From Actinomycetes bacterium (GTDB lineage: Bacteria > Actinomycetota > Actinomycetes > Actinomycetales > Microbacteriaceae): DNA of 16,299 bases. Shown one piece after another: positions 13,134-16,299 of the stretch. The position numbers and the translations under genes were made by a program. The notes beneath the pieces were generated by a model, which had not been told where the DNA came from, made no database searches, and was given only the letters and a program-made list of their open reading frames with translations. How positions within the stretch are numbered: position 1 is the stretch's first letter; each line of letters starts with the position of its first letter. The DNA lies in assembly GCA_030425055.1 (NCBI GenBank), contig JAUHVN010000025.1, forward strand, positions 1 through 16,299, in the 5' to 3' direction.

Positions 13134-14360
13134 CTACTGGCGGTACGACGACAGGAAGTTGCCCAGCCGCTCGATCGCCTCGGTCAGCACCCGCGACTCG
13201 GGCAGCGTCACGATGCGCAGGTGATCCGGCGTCGCCCAGTTGAAGCCGGTGCCCTGCACGAGCAGGACGTGCTCGGCGACGAGGAAGTCGTACACCAGCC
13301 GCGCGTCGTCGTGGATCTCGTGCACCTCGGGATCGAGACGCGGGAACGCGTAGAGCGCTCCGGCCGGCTTGACACACGTGACGCCGGGGATGGCCTCGAG
13401 CGCCTCCCACGCGGCATCCCGCTGCTCGTGAAGCCGACCGCTCGGCGCGATGAGCGCGTCGATCGACTGCACGCCCGACAGCGCCGCCTGCACGGCATGC
13501 TGCGCGGGCACGTTCGGGCACAGCCGAGTGGATGCCAGCAGGGTGATGCCTTCGAGGAATCCCGCGGCGTGCGACTTCGGGCCGGTGATCACCAGCCACC
13601 CCGACCGGTAGCCCGCGACGCGGTAGGTCTTCGAGAGCCCGTTGAAGGTGAGGCACAGCAGGTCGGGCGCGACGGACGCCATCGGGATGTGCACGGCGTC
13701 GTCGAAGACGATGCGGTCGTAGATCTCGTCGGCGAGCAGCAGCAGCGAGTGCTCGCGCGCGATCTCGGCGATCCCCTCGAGGATCTCGCGCGTGTACACG
13801 GCGCCGGTGGGGTTGTTGGGGTTGATGACGACGATGGCCTTGGTGCGCGGCGTGACCTTCGACCGGATGTCGTCGAGGTCGGGCTGCCACCCGTTCTGCT
13901 CGTCGCACACGTAGTGCACCGGCGTTCCGCCGCCGAGGCTCGTCATCGCGGTCCACAGCGGGTAGTCGGGCGCCGGGATCAGCACCTCGTCGCCGTCGTC
14001 GAGCAGCGACTGCATCGTCATCGTGATGAGCTCCGACACACCGTTGCCGAGGTACACGTCATCGGGCTCGAACGGCGGGAACGCGGCATCCTGCTCGTAG
14101 CGGTAGACCACGGCGCGGCGGGCCGACATGATGCCCCTGCTGTCGCTGTAGCCGTGGGCGTGCGGCACGGCCTCGATCATGTCGCGCACGATCTGGAACG
14201 GCGCCTCGAAGCCGAACACCGCCGGGTTGCCGGTGTTGAGCTTCAGGATCGTGTGCCCCTCGGCCTCGAGCCTGTCGGCCTCGACCAGCGCGCGTCCCCG
14301 GATCTCGTAGAGGACGTCGCGCAGCTTGGCGGACTGGTCGAGGGGACGAAGCGGGCTCAT
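13134..14360 (-). CDS. alaA: PLP-dependent alanine aminotransferase, AlaA type
   Basis: A 408-aa class I/II aminotransferase that interconverts alanine and pyruvate with glutamate/2-oxoglutarate. Motifs: LNTGNPAVFGFEAP (41-54), GYSDSRGIMSAR (70-81), YLGNGVSELI (103-112, cofactor phosphate), INPNNPTGAVY (179-189), ADEIYDRIVFDD (210-221) and TFNGLSKTYRVAGYRSGW (238-255), where K244 forms the PLP Schiff base. R382 in HLRIVTLP binds the substrate carboxylate. The NGLSKTYRVAG box matches E. coli AlaA (YfbQ) closely. The frame is open 11 codons further to 14393, but ATG 14360 is chosen because a TATCCT -10 ends 6 nt upstream, so the transcript would start at this ATG. It is separated from secA by a 168-bp gap holding a large inverted repeat. 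Confidence 0.93.
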   Translation of the reverse strand: MSPLRPLDQSAKLRDVLYEIRGRALVEADRLEAEGHTILKLNTGNPAVFGFEAPFQIVRDMIEAVPHAHGYSDSRGIMSARRAVVYRYEQDAAFPPFEPDDVYLGNGVSELITMTMQSLLDDGDEVLIPAPDYPLWTAMTSLGGGTPVHYVCDEQNGWQPDLDDIRSKVTPRTKAIVVINPNNPTGAVYTREILEGIAEIAREHSLLLLADEIYDRIVFDDAVHIPMASVAPDLLCLTFNGLSKTYRVAGYRSGWLVITGPKSHAAGFLEGITLLASTRLCPNVPAQHAVQAALSGVQSIDALIAPSGRLHEQRDAAWEALEAIPGVTCVKPAGALYAFPRLDPEVHEIHDDARLVYDFLVAEHVLLVQGTGFNWATPDHLRIVTLPESRVLTEAIERLGNFLSSYRQ

Positions 14361-14366
14361 CCCCAC

Positions 14367-14372
14367 AGGATA
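14367..14372 (-). promoter_or_regulatory. -10 element of a leaderless promoter for alaA
   Basis: TATCCT on the minus strand ends 6 nt before ATG 14360. The transcript would start at the A of the ATG, which fixes this as the start codon. Confidence 0.55.
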
Positions 14373-14430
14373 TCGACGGTGCGGCGAGGCCAATCGACCA
14401 CGCGTGGCCCCGGCCCGCCCTCGCCCGGAT

Positions 14431-14494
14431 CAGGTGATCCGGCGAGAACAGGCCGTTCACGACGACGCGTGGCCTGTTCTCGCCGGATCACCTG
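14431..14494. terminator. 24-bp perfect inverted repeat downstream of secA
   Basis: The arm 14431-14454 (CAGGTGATCC...AGAACAGGCC) is the exact reverse complement of 14471-14494, around a 16-nt loop (14455-14470). It lies 35 bp past the secA stop codon and would form a very stable hairpin in the secA transcript, so it can terminate or protect it. No U-tract follows. The 10-mer CCTGTTCTCG also recurs directly at 14473-14482 and 14491-14500, and ACGCGTGGCC at 14400-14409 and 14465-14474, which suggests a repeat-derived (REP-like) element. Terminator activity is inferred. Confidence 0.65.
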
Positions 14495-14528
14495 TTCTCG
14501 TGCTCGGCGCCGAGACGTGCCCGCCGGC

Positions 14529-16299
14529 TCAGCGGCGCTTCTCGGCGGCGCGCCGCTGCGCGCGGTTCAGCGGCGCCTGCTGCTGCGGCGCCTCAGCGGG
14601 GGCATCCGTCCGCTGCCCGAACGCACCGCGCGGCGCCTCGGGGGCGGGCTGCTGCGCCTGCTGCTGCGATGCGGCTGCCGCGGCGGCGGCCTGGCGCAGG
14701 CGGTTGGTCGCCGCCTGCTGCACCTGTCCGCGCTCGTTGCGCACCTCGACCTCGCCGGCGTCGTTGGCCGCCGAGTACTGCAGACGCTGACCGTCGGTCT
14801 GCGGGGCGGTGAGCCCCTTGGCCTCGACCTGGGTCACCTGATCCGAGCCCTCGGCACCCTCGGCGCGACGCACCTCGACCTCGAGGTTGTAGAGGTAGCC
14901 GACCGACTCCTCCTTGATCTGCCCCATCATCGACTGGAACATCTGGTAGCCCTCGCGCTGGTACTCGATCAGCGGGTCGCGCTGGGCCATCGCGCGCAGG
15001 CCGATGCCGTCCTTGAGGTAGTCCATCTCGTAGAGGTGGTCGCGCCAGCGGCGGTCGAGCACCTGCAGCACGACGCGGCGCTCGAGTTCGCGCATCGCCG
15101 ACGTGCCGAGGTCCTCCTCGCGCTTGGCGTAGGCGATCGAGGCATCCGACTTGATCTCGCGCTTGAGGTTCTCGGGCGTGATGCGACCCTTGTTGCCGGC
15201 GTCGGCGACGACCTCGTCGATGGTGACCCCGACCGGGTAGAGGGTCTTCAGCTCGGTCCACAGCGCGTCGAAGTCCCAGCTCTCGTTGTGGCCGGCGCCG
15301 GTGTGGTCGTCGATGACCGCGTCGATGGCATCTTCGATGAAGTGCGTGACGCGATCGGCGATGTCGTCGCCCTGCAGGATGTGGCGACGGTCGGAGTAGA
15401 TCGCCTCGCGCTGGCGGTTCAGGACGTCGTCGTACTTCAGGACGTTCTTGCGGATCTCGGCGTTGCGCGACTCGACCTGGCTCTGCGCCGACTTGATCGC
15501 GCGCGTGACCATCCCCGACTCGATCGCGACGTCGTCGGGGAAGTTCGTGCGCGACAGGATCGCCTCGGCCGCGCCCGACTGGAACAGCCGCATGAGGTCG
15601 TCGGTCAGCGACAGGTAGAAGCGGCTCTCACCGGGGTCGCCCTGACGCCCCGAGCGTCCGCGCAGCTGGTTGTCGATGCGGCGCGACTCGTGACGCTCGG
15701 TGCCGAGCACGTAGAGACCGCCCGCCTCGATGACCTTGGTCGCCTCTTCGGCCACGCGGTCGCGCATCGCCTCGTAGACCGCATCCCACTCGGCCTCGTA
15801 CTCCTCGGGAGTCTCGACCGGGTCGAGCCCCTTGGCCTTCATCTCCTGCACGGCGAGGAACTCGGCGTTGCCGCCGAGCATGATGTCGGTGCCTCGACCG
15901 GCCATATTCGTGGCAACGGTCACGCCGCCGAACCGCCCCGCGCGCGCGACGATCTCGGCCTCACGCGCGTGGTTCTTCGCGTTGAGCACCTCGTGCTTGA
16001 TGCCCTTCTTGGCCAGCAGCCGCGACAGGTATTCGCTCGTCTCGACGCTCACCGTGCCGACGAGCACCGGCTGGCCGGCCTCGTGGCGGCGCGCGATGTC
16101 CTCGACGACCTGCGCGAACTTCGCCTCCTTGTTCTTGTAGACGAGGTCGGGCTGGTCCTTGCGGATCATCGGCTTGTTGGTCGGGATGGCGACGACGCCG
16201 AGCTTGTACGTCGACATGAACTCGGCCGCCTCGGTCTCGGCGGTACCGGTCATGCCGGCGAGCTTGTCGTACAGGCGGAAGTAGTTCTGCAGGGTGACG
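14529..16299 (-). CDS. secA: Preprotein translocase ATPase SecA (5' part beyond window)
   Basis: The last 590 or so codons of SecA, the ATPase motor that pushes unfolded preproteins through SecYEG. At the window edge the frame reads VTLQNYFRLYDKLAGMTGT, a SecA hallmark, so the 5' third lies outside. Also seen: GTVSVETSEYLSRLL, the motif V-type TVATNMAGRGTDIMLGGN, and motif VI DNQLRGRSGRQGDPGESRF. The helical wing/scaffold region continues to about DYLKDGIGLRAMAQRDP. The C-terminus ends in an Ala/Gln/Pro-rich tail and LNRAQRRAAEKRR, with no CxCxSGxx zinc motif, as in actinobacterial SecA1. From memory secA1 (Rv3240c) lies close to Rv3235 in M. tuberculosis, matching this order. Its promoter is not in view. 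Confidence 0.97.
   Translation of the reverse strand, partial: VTLQNYFRLYDKLAGMTGTAETEAAEFMSTYKLGVVAIPTNKPMIRKDQPDLVYKNKEAKFAQVVEDIARRHEAGQPVLVGTVSVETSEYLSRLLAKKGIKHEVLNAKNHAREAEIVARAGRFGGVTVATNMAGRGTDIMLGGNAEFLAVQEMKAKGLDPVETPEEYEAEWDAVYEAMRDRVAEEATKVIEAGGLYVLGTERHESRRIDNQLRGRSGRQGDPGESRFYLSLTDDLMRLFQSGAAEAILSRTNFPDDVAIESGMVTRAIKSAQSQVESRNAEIRKNVLKYDDVLNRQREAIYSDRRHILQGDDIADRVTHFIEDAIDAVIDDHTGAGHNESWDFDALWTELKTLYPVGVTIDEVVADAGNKGRITPENLKREIKSDASIAYAKREEDLGTSAMRELERRVVLQVLDRRWRDHLYEMDYLKDGIGLRAMAQRDPLIEYQREGYQMFQSMMGQIKEESVGYLYNLEVEVRRAEGAEGSDQVTQVEAKGLTAPQTDGQRLQYSAANDAGEVEVRNERGQVQQAATNRLRQAAAAAAASQQQAQQPAPEAPRGAFGQRTDAPAEAPQQQAPLNRAQRRAAEKRR

Noticed and set aside
14398..14407. CCACGCGTGG palindrome as an operator
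   Set aside because: A 10-bp GC-rich palindrome is common by chance at this composition and nothing else marks it; half of it recurs at 14465-14474 as part of the repeat element.
1..16299. Search for tRNA, rRNA, CRISPR arrays and IS elements
   Set aside because: No cloverleaf-like sequence, regularly spaced repeats, transposase motifs or terminal inverted repeats with target duplications were found by eye.

Overview
This window looks like a piece of the core chromosome of a high-GC actinobacterium, most likely Microbacterium or a close relative in the Microbacteriaceae. The grounds are the G+C-rich codon usage, a WhiB protein, a SigR/RsrA mycothiol-type redox switch, a PdtaS kinase, an actinobacterial SecA tail, many start codons that fit leaderless transcription, and frequent GGATGC/GCATCC hexamers. 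I see no phage, IS element, CRISPR array, rRNA or tRNA.

Left part (1-3137): a TetR-family repressor (3' end outside the window) is transcribed divergently from a two-gene lipid-type operon, an AGPS-like FAD-linked oxidase and a diacylglycerol-kinase-like lipid kinase. From memory this matches the Rv2250c-Rv2251-Rv2252 block of Mycobacterium tuberculosis. The 34-bp gap between the divergent genes holds two facing leaderless promoters and a candidate operator.

Middle part (3139-9618): the sigR-rsrA pair (minus) is divergent from aroA-rsgA (plus). A Bcp-type peroxiredoxin, a small four-helix membrane protein, whiB1 and pdtaS follow. Right part (9649-16299): a SAF/CpaB-like plus CpaE-like ATPase operon, a small HTH protein, a 199-aa protein with an internal duplication, an Rv3235-family protein, the aminotransferase alaA, and the 3' part of secA. 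From memory the framework whiB1, pdtaS, rsrA/sigR, aroA, rsgA, Rv3235-like, secA corresponds to M. tuberculosis Rv3219-Rv3240c, so this is a deeply conserved actinobacterial neighbourhood rather than an accessory island.

No single new 'system' stands out as a gene cluster. The most interesting signals lie between genes: (1) two perfect DnaA boxes inside identical 12-mers, each exactly 39 nt upstream of a minus-strand start codon; (2) a repeated -10/6 nt/start codon architecture that defines leaderless starts for seven genes; (3) a 24-bp perfect inverted repeat downstream of secA; (4) a repeat cluster between whiB1 and pdtaS; (5) a window-wide excess of GGATGC/GCATCC; (6) an uncharacterised protein with two Sm-like beta repeats.
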